A DNA stretch of 64,000 nucleotides from Gemmatimonadales bacterium. Lineage in GTDB: Bacteria > Gemmatimonadota > Gemmatimonadetes > Gemmatimonadales > GWC2-71-9. The DNA is taken from assembly GCA_036500345.1 (NCBI GenBank), contig DASYCE010000007.1:248001-312000 (forward strand), written 5' to 3'. Position 1 is the first letter of the stretch; each line of letters begins with the position of its first letter. Shown one piece after another: positions 47,142-55,953 of the stretch. The notes below the pieces were generated by a model that was not told the DNA's origin, did not search any database, and saw only the letters and a program-made list of their open reading frames with translations. The translations under genes were made by a program, and so were the position numbers.

Positions 47142-48242
47142 GTGAGAGTACCTGGACCAACCGCCCTCTGGCTCACGACGCTGGTTGCGCTGGCCTCCTG
47201 CGGCCACTCGGTTGCCGATTTTCCGTCCCCTCCCGCGTCGGGACCCTTCAATTCCGCAGCCGACATGCGGCTCACCATCAATCCCGAGCAGGATTATTGG
47301 CCCACGTGGACGGCGGACGGCCACGGGATTCTCTATTCGTTCATTGCACAGGTCCCGGGCTCGGAGCATCGCTGCCTCGGCATCCTCCCGGCTGCGGGGG
47401 GAACGAGGGTCTGGGAATTCTGCGATAACCGCGCCGCAGAATCGGACTCACTCAACTCGTTCGCCGCGTACGCGCTCGATAACGCCGGACAGCTCCTCTA
47501 CGCCGAATCCGAATCGCTGGACAGCCCGCAGCGGCTGAATCCCGGATCGTTCACCCTCTGGCTCGCGGATACCGCGAATCCGTTGCAACGCCGGGCGCTT
47601 CTCACCCTGCCGATGCCGCTCGGAGGCGTGTCGATGGCGTGGCTCGCCGATATCGCCTGGACCGGTCCAGCCGAATTCACGGCACTCGCCCAGACCTTCG
47701 ACGGCGCGGTGCACTGCAAGGGATGCGTGATCTTCGACTCGCTGTTCGGCGGGATCGGCGTGGTCCGCGGGACGATCGGTCCCAGCGGCGCGACGCTCGC
47801 ACTGATCGCGGGAACCGAGGGCGCCAGCGGTTATTCGTCGGCGGAGAGCGGATCATCAATCGTCTTCACCAAGCCCGGCAATCCCGGCCTGTTCAAGGTT
47901 CCGGCGGGCGGTGGCACCGCTATCACCGTGACGCAGGTAGGCGCAGGCGCGGAACTCCTCGGTGTGTCGTGCGTGGGCTCAACCTGCGTTGTTGCCACCG
48001 ACCCGATCGCTGACGTCGCGTTCATCGGCACCGCAGGCAATCCGGCCACGCTTCGCGCCGTGTCATTGGCGACAGGTGCCAGTCAGATCGTCTTCAGTGA
48101 CCCTCTCGCCGTTGTTGCGACGCCCGAGATCTCTCCGGCCGGCCACGATGTCGTCGCGCAGCGGGGCGGGGTGTTCGGCCATCTGCGCACGGTCTCGTCG
48201 CAACTCTCCGACCTGCACCTCTTCCCGGGACTGCTGCCATGA
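47142..48242 (+). CDS. Propeller-like lipoprotein, intact paralog
   Basis: 366 residues. The signal VRVPGPTALWLTTLVALASCGH has the lipobox LASC. The mature protein has TolB/PD40-like blade sequences (RLTINPEQDYWPTWTADGHG, ILYSFIAQ; VAFIGTAGNPATLRAVSLAT), suggesting a beta-propeller. Cysteines are conserved with the upstream paralog: CLGILPAAGGTRVWEFC, HCKGC and GVSCVGSTC, likely disulfides since the protein is outside the cytoplasm. The stop overlaps the start of the TonB-dependent receptor (ATGA), so it probably works with that receptor as a surface or periplasmic substrate-binding partner. I chose the GTG at 47142 by the signal peptide. Confidence 0.8.
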   Translation: MRVPGPTALWLTTLVALASCGHSVADFPSPPASGPFNSAADMRLTINPEQDYWPTWTADGHGILYSFIAQVPGSEHRCLGILPAAGGTRVWEFCDNRAAESDSLNSFAAYALDNAGQLLYAESESLDSPQRLNPGSFTLWLADTANPLQRRALLTLPMPLGGVSMAWLADIAWTGPAEFTALAQTFDGAVHCKGCVIFDSLFGGIGVVRGTIGPSGATLALIAGTEGASGYSSAESGSSIVFTKPGNPGLFKVPAGGGTAITVTQVGAGAELLGVSCVGSTCVVATDPIADVAFIGTAGNPATLRAVSLATGASQIVFSDPLAVVATPEISPAGHDVVAQRGGVFGHLRTVSSQLSDLHLFPGLLP

Positions 48243-51076
48243 ACTCACCGATGCGATCGATCGACCGGCGGTTCGGCATCTGCGGAATATCGCCTCGACG
48301 TTGTGCCGCGGTGCTTGGTGCCGTGTTCGTCGCAGTGAGTCATGCCGCTCCGCTCGCAGCACAGAGTACCGGCGGCATCGTGGGGCAGGTCGTCGACGCC
48401 ACCAACGAACATTCGATCCGCGGTGTCGACATCCGGCTCGATGGCATGCGATTCACCACCACGACCGATTCGGCTGGCCAGTATCGGCTGCGGGCCATTC
48501 CGTCCGGGATGCATTCCCTCACCGTCCTGCGTCCCGGGTATCGCCCCGAGCATCGCGACAGCATCCAGGTCATCTCCGGTGAGGTGACGCGTGTCGATGT
48601 ACGACTCGCTCCGCAAGCCGTGCAACTCGCCGACCTCCGCGCCGTGGGCGTGCAGGACCCGGTGCTCGATCCCCTCGCGACCGCCACCGAACAGCGGATC
48701 ACCGCCGATCAGTTGCGCCGTCTCCCCGTCACCAATCTGCAGGATGCGATCGCGATGCAGGCCGGTGTCGTTGGTGAAAGTTTCCGCGGCGGCCGGCCCG
48801 GCGAACAGGCGTTCGTGCTGGACGGCTTCGGGATCAAGAACCAGCTCGACGCGTCGACCAACGGGAGCGCGGCGATCCAGATCCCGCCCGACCTGATCGT
48901 GTCGGCGTCGCTCATCACCAACGGATATTCGGCGCGCTACGGGCAGGCGATCTCCGGGGTCGTCGACGTCACGACGATGGACGGCGGACCGGTGTGGCGC
49001 GGCCGCACGGCGTACGAAACCGATCGACCGCTCGCCGGCGGCGCCGATCACGGCATCGACCGGATCGTGTTCCAGGCGGACGGACCGATCGGCAAGAAGA
49101 TTCGCGCCGTCGGCATCCTCGACCTCAACGGCCAGCTCGACGGCGACCCGTCGTCCGCGCCGGCCCCGTCAGATACGCTCGACCCACGGTCATCGACGCC
49201 CTACCCGCTGCCGCACAGCAGCACCGAAACGTGGACCGCCGGCGGGAAGCTGACGATTCCCTTCAGCGACCGCCTCACCGGGCGGCTTTTCGGCCTGGCA
49301 ACGACGCAGCAGGCGTATCTCTACGATCCGATGTACAAGTACGATCCGAATGACGGACCGGGGAGCCGCACCAACGGCAAGCTGCTCACCGCGCACCTGC
49401 AGATGTTGCCGCCGTCGCAGAATCACACCCCGCTCTGGGGGGATCTCCGCGTCGGCTATTCAGACAAGTCGTTTGTCCGCGGCGAGGTCGCCGCGCCCGA
49501 TTACGCCTTCGGTGCGTTCACCGGCAAGACGATGCACATCCTCGACGAGGAGATCGCGAAACGGCAGGACACCATTTCGACCCGCGCGGCGCTCCCCGAT
49601 TTCGGTACGCCGCAGTTCGCGTCGAACACGCCGTGGGGCGTTCCCGCCTTCTTCCAGAGCGGCGCCGGCAGCGGCGAACTGGCGTGGAACGATTTCTCCG
49701 AGCTCCGTTCGCAACTCGATGCGACCCTGGGGCTGGGGCGTTACGTCGATCTCGCATTCGGCGGCATGTACGCGGCACAGAGCGTCAAGACGTTCCAGCG
49801 GGTGCTCTCGTACCTCCCCGTCGGTGACTCCGTTCCACCGCCCACCGCGTCAAACTTTTCGCCGTGGGTCTCCGGCGCGTATGTCGAGGGTCAGGCGCGT
49901 GCTTCGGATCTTGGATTCACCGCGGGATTGCGATACGACGGCTTTGCGCCGGGCACCGACCTGCACAACGCCACGCTCAACGCGCGCTCGACCCTGAGTC
50001 CACGCGTCGCCGTATCGACCCAGGTCAAGGGAGCGACCTTCGTCGCGTCGATCGGCAAGTTCTCGCAGCCACCCGACCTGCAATACCTCGTCGATGCTGC
50101 CTTCGACGACACCACCCGCACCGGCCGCTTCCGTCAGGGAAACCCCAACCTCGGCTTCGAGTCGGCGACGCAGTACGAAATGAGCGCGCGGGTCCGGCTG
50201 CCGAGCGGGAATTCGCTCAAGATCAACATCTACGACAAGCACCTCGACGGACTGGTTGCGTCCGTCCCGATCAACGTGAATCCCGATTCATCGGTCTTCG
50301 TCAACGCCGATGTCGGCACGGTGACCGGCGCCGAACTAATCTTCGAACGCGAGTTGCACGATGGCTGGGGAGTTCGCGTCTCGGGCGTTGTGCAGCGCGC
50401 CGAGGCGACGGTCAGCAATGCATTCCTGATTTACGATCAGACCCACATCAATCCGATCACCGGCGACACCGTCCCGCCGTCGCGCGCCCAATTTCCGCTC
50501 GACTACGACCGCCGGCTGGCGATCACGGCGGTCGTCACCGGCGAGATCTCGCAGCACAGCCGTTTCAGCATGTTCGGCGTCCGTCCGTTGGCCGGACTGC
50601 AGATGTCGGCCGTCGGACGCTACTACACCGGCTTGCCGTACACCCGCACCAATACCGCCGGAGATTCGCTGACCGGGCCGATCAACGGCAGCCGGCTGCC
50701 GAATCAGTATTCGATCGACGCGCTCTTCCGCCGGCCGATGCGTGTCGGCAAGTTCGACGGCAGCATCTACCTCGACATGCGCAATCTGCTGAACACGCAG
50801 AATCAGACCAGCGTGCGTCGCGACACTGGCACCCCGACGCCCGACGACGCGACCGTCGCCGCGCTGGCGATGAAGGCGTACCTCGCCAACCCGAATCCGA
50901 TCCCTTACGAATCGCCCCGATACCGCGCGTGGGCCGACAAGAACGGCGACGGCCTGTTGTCGGGCCAGAGCGAACTGCTGCCATTGTACACGCGTGCCGC
51001 GACCGACTTCACCTTCCCGCTCTTCGTCTACGGTCCGCCCCGGCTGGTGCGATTTGGCGTGGAGCTGCTCTTCTAG
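48239..51076 (+). CDS. TonB-dependent receptor with N-terminal carboxypeptidase-regulatory-like domain
   Basis: 945 residues. A signal peptide (VLGAVFVAVSHAAPLAAQ) is followed by a CarboxypepD_reg-like domain (GGIVGQVVDATNEHSIRGVD, TTDSAGQYRLRAIPSGMHSL), then the plug (LRRLPVTNLQDAIAMQAGVV, FVLDGFGIKN, GYSARYGQAISGVVDVTT) and a large barrel ending in RFGVELLF, with the C-terminal Phe needed for outer-membrane assembly. It imports a ligand across the outer membrane using TonB energy. A calcium-loop-like DKNGDGLLSGQSE lies near residues 900-912. The ligand is unknown; the coupled upstream lipoproteins are the best clue to it. Confidence 0.9.
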   Translation: MNSPMRSIDRRFGICGISPRRCAAVLGAVFVAVSHAAPLAAQSTGGIVGQVVDATNEHSIRGVDIRLDGMRFTTTTDSAGQYRLRAIPSGMHSLTVLRPGYRPEHRDSIQVISGEVTRVDVRLAPQAVQLADLRAVGVQDPVLDPLATATEQRITADQLRRLPVTNLQDAIAMQAGVVGESFRGGRPGEQAFVLDGFGIKNQLDASTNGSAAIQIPPDLIVSASLITNGYSARYGQAISGVVDVTTMDGGPVWRGRTAYETDRPLAGGADHGIDRIVFQADGPIGKKIRAVGILDLNGQLDGDPSSAPAPSDTLDPRSSTPYPLPHSSTETWTAGGKLTIPFSDRLTGRLFGLATTQQAYLYDPMYKYDPNDGPGSRTNGKLLTAHLQMLPPSQNHTPLWGDLRVGYSDKSFVRGEVAAPDYAFGAFTGKTMHILDEEIAKRQDTISTRAALPDFGTPQFASNTPWGVPAFFQSGAGSGELAWNDFSELRSQLDATLGLGRYVDLAFGGMYAAQSVKTFQRVLSYLPVGDSVPPPTASNFSPWVSGAYVEGQARASDLGFTAGLRYDGFAPGTDLHNATLNARSTLSPRVAVSTQVKGATFVASIGKFSQPPDLQYLVDAAFDDTTRTGRFRQGNPNLGFESATQYEMSARVRLPSGNSLKINIYDKHLDGLVASVPINVNPDSSVFVNADVGTVTGAELIFERELHDGWGVRVSGVVQRAEATVSNAFLIYDQTHINPITGDTVPPSRAQFPLDYDRRLAITAVVTGEISQHSRFSMFGVRPLAGLQMSAVGRYYTGLPYTRTNTAGDSLTGPINGSRLPNQYSIDALFRRPMRVGKFDGSIYLDMRNLLNTQNQTSVRRDTGTPTPDDATVAALAMKAYLANPNPIPYESPRYRAWADKNGDGLLSGQSELLPLYTRAATDFTFPLFVYGPPRLVRFGVELLF

Positions 51077-51086
51077 GAGAACACCG

Positions 51087-51938
51087 GTGCGCGTTGGCTG
51101 GCGGAGCAGGTGGATCGCCACCTGCTCCTTCACTGTTGTTCTCTCCGGCGCGTGTCGTGGCGGCGCTCACCCGCCGGTCGTGGCTGCGGCCGCCGACTCG
51201 ACGCTCCGCGCACCCGATGGATCGGTGCCTGCGGACGACGCGGTCGGTCACAGCATCCGGCGCGGCGCGGCGATCATGGCCGCGACGCGTGATTCGCTCC
51301 CCGCGCACGTCGGCAGCGCCCTCCGATGTTTTTCCTGTCATCTCGGCCGTGGAACCGATACCGCCGCGCTTCCGCTGACTGGTGTCTACGCGCGCTTTCC
51401 GCAATATCGCTCGCGGTCCAATCGCGTCGAGCTCATCGAGGACCGGATCAACGACTGTTTTCAGCGATCGCTGAACGGCACGCCGCTGGCACTTGACGAC
51501 CCCGCCATGCACGACATCGTCGCGTTCCTCGCCTTCGAGTCGCGCGGCATCCAGGTCGCAACCGGTACACCAGGGAACACGATCGACCCGCCGCACGGCG
51601 ACACACTGGCCGGGCGCGAGCGCTATCGCGTCAGCTGCGCGCGCTGTCACGGACCCGAGGGCGCGGGCAATGCGATCTATCCGCCGGTCTGGGGGGCGCA
51701 GAGTTTCAACATTGGGGCGGGAATGGCCCGGTTGGGCACCGCGGCCGCGTTCATCCGGCGCAACATGCCGCGCGACAGCACCGGTGTATTGACCGATCAG
51801 GAAGCGGCAAATGTCGCGGCGTACATCGTGTCGAGGCCGCGTCCGGATTTTCCGGGGAAGGAGCACGACTGGCCCCGCGGCGACGCGCCGGCGGATGCGC
51901 CGTATCCACTGCTCGCCGGCCATGGGACCGGGCCCTGA
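51087..51938 (+). CDS. TsdA-like diheme cytochrome c
   Basis: 283 residues with an N-terminal export signal (a lipoprotein form is possible at GACRGG). Two heme sites are seen: CFSCH (81-85) and CARCH (184-188). The sequence between and after them matches thiosulfate dehydrogenase TsdA: TGVYARFPQYRSRSNRVELI, EDRINDCFQRSLNG, and later YPPVWGAQSFN, NMPRD and LTDQEAANVAAYI. Cys124 in INDCFQRS corresponds to the cysteine that ligates heme 1 in TsdA. Whether it oxidises thiosulfate or serves another redox role cannot be told. GTG start with AGGAGA 6 bases upstream. It depends on cytochrome c maturation, as encoded by ccmE. Confidence 0.85.
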   Translation: MRVGWRSRWIATCSFTVVLSGACRGGAHPPVVAAAADSTLRAPDGSVPADDAVGHSIRRGAAIMAATRDSLPAHVGSALRCFSCHLGRGTDTAALPLTGVYARFPQYRSRSNRVELIEDRINDCFQRSLNGTPLALDDPAMHDIVAFLAFESRGIQVATGTPGNTIDPPHGDTLAGRERYRVSCARCHGPEGAGNAIYPPVWGAQSFNIGAGMARLGTAAAFIRRNMPRDSTGVLTDQEAANVAAYIVSRPRPDFPGKEHDWPRGDAPADAPYPLLAGHGTGP

Positions 51939-51953
51939 AGTCGCGGGGCCCGG
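51928..51953 (+). terminator. Hairpin at the end of the cytochrome c gene
   Basis: CCGGGCCC-tgaagtcgcg-GGGCCCGG is a perfect 8-bp stem whose loop carries the TGA stop. It lies between two converging genes. No T-run follows. Confidence 0.45.
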
Positions 51954-51980
51954 CGAGAGCTCGGCGCTACGGAGCGGAGA

Positions 51981-53507
51981 TCACCCTGCCGTTTCCGACT
52001 GCGCCAGCATCCGCTTGATCGGATTCACCAGCAGCGCAAGGATGACGGCGAAGATGAGCGCATAGGTCGCAACACCGCCAAAGAGCGTCGGAAGCGAGAA
52101 CTTCTCGTACACGCCGGCGACGCGGCCGCCGATGAAATTCCCGACCGAATCTGCCAGGAACCAGACCCCCATCATCAGCGACGCGACTCGCTTCGGCGCC
52201 AGCCGCGTCATCGCCGACAATCCCACCGGGCTCAACGACAGTTCGCCGGCAGTGGCGAGGAAGTAACTGCTCATCAGCCACCACCACCCTACCCGGTGGC
52301 CGCCATTGGCGAGCACTGCGGCCGGCACCATGATGTAGAACGACAACGCCACCAGCAGCAGGCCGATTGCGAATTTCGCCGGGCTCGATGGATTGCGCCG
52401 CCCGAGCCAGACCCAGATCCACGCGAAGACCGGCGCCAGCACGACGATCCACCCCGAGTTGATCGACTGCCACCAGCTCGATGGGAATTCGTGGCCGAAG
52501 ACCGAATTGCGAGTGCTGTTCTGGGCGAAAAGCGTCAGCGTCGACCCGGCCTGCTCGAATACCGACCAGAAGACCGCGGCACCGAGAAAGAGCACCAGGA
52601 TCACGACCAGCCGCCGTCGTTCCTCCGGCGTCCAGTTTGCGCTCAGAAAGAGCCATGCGAAGAAGACCACGACCAGGACGAGGAGACCGACGCCGAAGAT
52701 GTTCGACACCGACGTGGTCGTGAGAGCGATGACTCCTGCGGCCTGAAGCCCGCAGACGATCACGAGGGCGGCGGCGACGCCCGTCAGCGATCGCCACAGC
52801 TTCCGCTTCGCGATGACGGCATCCTCCGGCGACGTCACCGCGGGATGGAGTCCCGCTTCACCCAGTGATTTCCGGTCGACCACGTACCAGATCAGCCCCA
52901 GGAACATCCCCACCGCGGTGGCGCCGAACCCCCAATGCCATGATGTCTCGGGGCGGATCCCCCAGCTGCTCAGCGTCGCCCGCCACCCTTCGCTCTGCGC
53001 CAGATATCCGACGACCAGCGGCGAAATCATCGCGCCGAGGTTGATTCCCATGTAGAAGATCGAGAAACCGGCGTCGCGGCGTTCGTCTTCCGGCGCGTAC
53101 AGCTGGCCGACCATGGTCGAGATGTTCGGCTTGAGCAGGCCGACCCCGATCACGATCAGCACCAGGCCGAGATAGAAGGAATTGATCGAAGGGACAGCGA
53201 GTGAAATGTGCCCGAGCATGATGATCACGCCGCCCCAGAACACCGACTTGCGCGCGCCGAGGACGCGGTCCGCGATCCAGCCGCCCGGCAGCGCCAGCAG
53301 GTAGACCATCGAGGTGTACACCCCGTATACTGGACCGGCCTTGGCCGGCGTCCACCCGAACCCGCCGGCGGCGATCGGCGCGGTCATGAACAGTACGAGG
53401 ATCGCGCGCATGCCGTAGTACGAGAACCGCTCCCACATCTCGGCGAAGAAGAGCGTGCGCAAACCGGCTGGCTGGCCGAAGAATCCCGTCTGCGGAGCCT
53501 GATTCAC
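51981..53507 (-). CDS. POT-family proton-dependent oligopeptide transporter
   Basis: 508-residue major-facilitator protein with about 14 membrane helices. The proton-coupling motif ExxERFxYYG is present as EMWERFSYYGM (23-33). The PTR2 signature region reads GGWIADRVLGARKSVFWGGV and GVGLLKPNISTMVGQLY, and FSIFYMGINLGAMISPLV is also typical. It takes up di- and tripeptides with protons across the inner membrane, which complements the dpp-type importer. The start overlaps the stop of the coiled-coil gene by 4 bases, so the two are cotranscribed. Confidence 0.93.
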   Translation of the reverse strand: MNQAPQTGFFGQPAGLRTLFFAEMWERFSYYGMRAILVLFMTAPIAAGGFGWTPAKAGPVYGVYTSMVYLLALPGGWIADRVLGARKSVFWGGVIIMLGHISLAVPSINSFYLGLVLIVIGVGLLKPNISTMVGQLYAPEDERRDAGFSIFYMGINLGAMISPLVVGYLAQSEGWRATLSSWGIRPETSWHWGFGATAVGMFLGLIWYVVDRKSLGEAGLHPAVTSPEDAVIAKRKLWRSLTGVAAALVIVCGLQAAGVIALTTTSVSNIFGVGLLVLVVVFFAWLFLSANWTPEERRRLVVILVLFLGAAVFWSVFEQAGSTLTLFAQNSTRNSVFGHEFPSSWWQSINSGWIVVLAPVFAWIWVWLGRRNPSSPAKFAIGLLLVALSFYIMVPAAVLANGGHRVGWWWLMSSYFLATAGELSLSPVGLSAMTRLAPKRVASLMMGVWFLADSVGNFIGGRVAGVYEKFSLPTLFGGVATYALIFAVILALLVNPIKRMLAQSETAG

Positions 53508-54037
53508 TTGGTCTCTCCCAGTTTCTTCTTGAGATGGGCCAGCTGGGCTTCCACTGCGGCGTCACGAGCACGCTGGTCGTTCGCCAGCCTGTCGGCCGCA
53601 GTCGTCTCCGCCGTGCCTGGAGCGACCTCGGCCGGTGATGCGTCGAACGGCACGCCGCGCGACGCCGCCTGGAATCGCTCCCGAGTCGATTCGTACTCGC
53701 GTTCGGCCATCGCCAGTTCGTCGCGCACGACGATCACCTTCCGCTCCAGCAGGTCGACCCACTCCTGGGCGCGAGCGGTGAACTCCGTCGCGATCCTGAC
53801 CGTCTCCGCGTCGTTGATCTCTCCGGCGAGCTGTCCCCGCCGAGCATAGTCCGCCGACTCGCGGCGTGCCCCGTCGAGCTCGCGCTCGGCGCGCGCCAGC
53901 GTGTCGCGCAGGACGCCGATGCCGACCTTGAACTCCACCAGTGCCGCACGCAGCCCCGCTGCCTGCTCGCGGTTCGACCCGCGCGACACGGATGCCAGGA
54001 TCCGATCAAATTCAGCCTTGATATCGTCGAATTCCAT
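53504..54037 (-). CDS. Coiled-coil protein of unknown function
   Basis: 177 residues, soluble, rich in Glu, Arg and Ala. Long heptad-like stretches run from about 25 to 125 (RDTLARAERELDGARRESAD, WVDLLERKVIVVRDELAMAE), then a Pro/Ala-rich stretch and a short helical end (AAVEAQLAHLKKKLGETK). There is no signal peptide and no recognised domain; the overall style recalls PspA-like or viral-coat-like coiled coils but without specific similarity. It is the first gene of a two-gene unit with the POT transporter and might regulate or scaffold it. The spacer to the divergent gene (54038-54170) holds the small palindrome GGGGAATGCTACCCC and a TAGATTGC box. Confidence 0.7.
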   Translation of the reverse strand: MEFDDIKAEFDRILASVSRGSNREQAAGLRAALVEFKVGIGVLRDTLARAERELDGARRESADYARRGQLAGEINDAETVRIATEFTARAQEWVDLLERKVIVVRDELAMAEREYESTRERFQAASRGVPFDASPAEVAPGTAETTAADRLANDQRARDAAVEAQLAHLKKKLGETK

Positions 54038-54170
54038 GCGCGCTGTGGATGGGGAACGGGGAATGCTACCCCACGGACTGCGGCATGGTCAAGCAACGGA
54101 GACGACGGGTAGATTGCAACGCGGCGCCAAGGGCGCGCCGAGATTGCCGAAGACGACCGTGGGGATTCCG

Positions 54171-54893
54171 ATGAGCCGACCGCGAATTGGTGTGGCAGGC
54201 GTGACGCGCGAATGGGATGGGCAGACGCGCACCGGCGTCAACGTCAATTATGTCCGTGCAGTACTCGCCGCCGGGGGCCTTCCGATTCTCCTCGTTCCCG
54301 AGCTCTCCCGCGAGCAGACCGTCGAATTGTTCGGCGACTGCGACGGCCTCCTGCTGACCGGCGGCGAAGACGTCGACCCCTGTCACTACGGCGCGGTACC
54401 ACATCCGAAGCTCGGCACCCTCGATCCGCGGCGTGATGCAAATGAACTCGCCCTCGTTGCCGAAGCGCGCGCGAGGGATCTCCCGATCCTCGGCATCTGC
54501 CGCGGCATCCAGCTCTGCAACGTGGCGTTTGGCGGCACACTGATCCAGGATATCGCCGCGCAGCGCAGCAGCGCCATCAATCACGATTCGCCGACGCAGC
54601 GCGACGTTCGCGCCCATCCGATCACCATCACCGAACACTCCCGCCTTGCGGCGATTCTCGAAGCGACGTCGTTCGACGCCAATTCGTTTCACCATCAGGC
54701 TGTCGACACGGTCGGCGCGGGACTCGTGGTTACGGCTACCGCGCCCGACGGCATCATCGAAGGAATCGAGAGCGCCGATCCGCATGACTGGATCGTGGCG
54801 GTGCAATGGCATCCCGAGGAACTGGCGCTCAACCCCGACGCGGCAGACCTCAAGCTCTTCTCCGCCCTGATCGCCGCGGCCCGACGAAACTGA
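54171..54893 (+). CDS. Class I glutamine amidotransferase-like hydrolase (gamma-glutamyl-GABA hydrolase / PuuD type)
   Basis: 240-residue peptidase C26-type enzyme. The nucleophile cysteine is in LGICRGIQLCNVAFGG, and the catalytic His-Glu pair is in VAVQWHPEEL near the C-terminus. N-terminal TREWDGQTRTGVNVNYVRAV and LLTGGEDVDPCHYG are typical of the PuuD/YvdE group, which hydrolyses gamma-glutamyl amides such as gamma-glutamyl-GABA from putrescine breakdown. No other puu genes are nearby. It leads a run of genes followed by two glycosyltransferases (13-base gap). TAGATTGC at 54110-54117 is a possible -10. Confidence 0.9.
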   Translation: MSRPRIGVAGVTREWDGQTRTGVNVNYVRAVLAAGGLPILLVPELSREQTVELFGDCDGLLLTGGEDVDPCHYGAVPHPKLGTLDPRRDANELALVAEARARDLPILGICRGIQLCNVAFGGTLIQDIAAQRSSAINHDSPTQRDVRAHPITITEHSRLAAILEATSFDANSFHHQAVDTVGAGLVVTATAPDGIIEGIESADPHDWIVAVQWHPEELALNPDAADLKLFSALIAAARRN

Positions 54894-54906
54894 TCACGGC
54901 AGTCCG

Positions 54907-55953
54907 ATGATCGTCCATGTCGCCAGCGGCCGCGAGTGGCGCGGCGGACAGCATCAGGTCCTCCTCCTCGCCGCAGGCCTTCACGACGCAGGCGTGCCGA
55001 CCGTCGTGATCACCGGCACCGCGACAACGCTTGCCGCGCGCCTTCGCGACGCCGGCGTTGCGGTGGAAGAGGTCGGATGGCGCATCGGACTCGACCCGCG
55101 CGTTGCCATACGCCTTCTCCGGTTGGTCCGGCCCGATACGATCATCCACGCCCACGACAACCATGCGTTTGCGCTCGCCGACGCGGTGACCCGCATCCGG
55201 CGCCGGCCGCTCGTCGTCACGCGGCGGGTGATCTTTCCGATCCACAGCCCCCGGCGATTCCGGCGTGCGGCAGCGGTGATCGCGATCTCGAACGCCGTCC
55301 GCGCCGAGGTGGCACGAGCCGGAGTCCTCTCCGATCGGATTCACCTGATTCCCGATGCGATCGATCCAGCCGGGATCCCGGATCACTTCGAGGATGCGGG
55401 CGATGAGGGCGGTCCGGTGATCGCCTGCGTTGCGGCACTCGAAGCGGAAAAGGGGATCGACACGCTCCTCGACGCAGCGGCCATCGTGCGCACTATCCAT
55501 CCGCTCGTCCGCTGGCGGATTGTCGGCGATGGCAGCGAACGGGCGGCGCTCGAGGCGCATCGCGACCGCCTCGACCTCGCGGGACTGGTGGAATTCACCC
55601 CGCCTCGCGCGGCATACGAGGCGTTCGCCGGTGCAGCGCTCGCAGTGCAGCCATCGCGCAGCGAGGGACTCGGATCGGCCGCCCTGCAAGCGCTGGCCTG
55701 CGGTGTTCCCCTCATCGTCAGCGACGCGGGCGGTCTCCCTGACACGGTGGCCCTCGGCGGCGGCGTCATCGTTCCGCGCGACGCACCCGCCGAACTTGCT
55801 CGCGTCATCGACGAACTTCTCCAGGCGCCGGAAGTCCTGGCGCGTCTCGCCGCGGAGGGTCGCGCGGCCGCCCGACATTTCACCGTCGAACAATTGGTGG
55901 AGCGCACGCGCCGCGTGTATCGTTCCGTGGCGTCCACCCGAGATGGGGCATGA
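54907..55953 (+). CDS. Glycosyltransferase family 4 protein
   Basis: 348 residues, GT-B fold, cytoplasmic. N-terminal HVASGREWRGGQHQVLLLAA resembles the acceptor domain of GT4 enzymes. The donor-site motif is PSRSEGLGSAALQALACGVP, with the EGLG...E-like pattern slightly altered (Ala-Ala-Leu-Gln where Glu is common), and VSDAGGLPDTV follows. It probably transfers a sugar in lipopolysaccharide or exopolysaccharide synthesis. Its stop overlaps the next glycosyltransferase's start (ATGA), so the two likely act on the same glycan. Confidence 0.87.
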   Translation: MIVHVASGREWRGGQHQVLLLAAGLHDAGVPTVVITGTATTLAARLRDAGVAVEEVGWRIGLDPRVAIRLLRLVRPDTIIHAHDNHAFALADAVTRIRRRPLVVTRRVIFPIHSPRRFRRAAAVIAISNAVRAEVARAGVLSDRIHLIPDAIDPAGIPDHFEDAGDEGGPVIACVAALEAEKGIDTLLDAAAIVRTIHPLVRWRIVGDGSERAALEAHRDRLDLAGLVEFTPPRAAYEAFAGAALAVQPSRSEGLGSAALQALACGVPLIVSDAGGLPDTVALGGGVIVPRDAPAELARVIDELLQAPEVLARLAAEGRAAARHFTVEQLVERTRRVYRSVASTRDGA

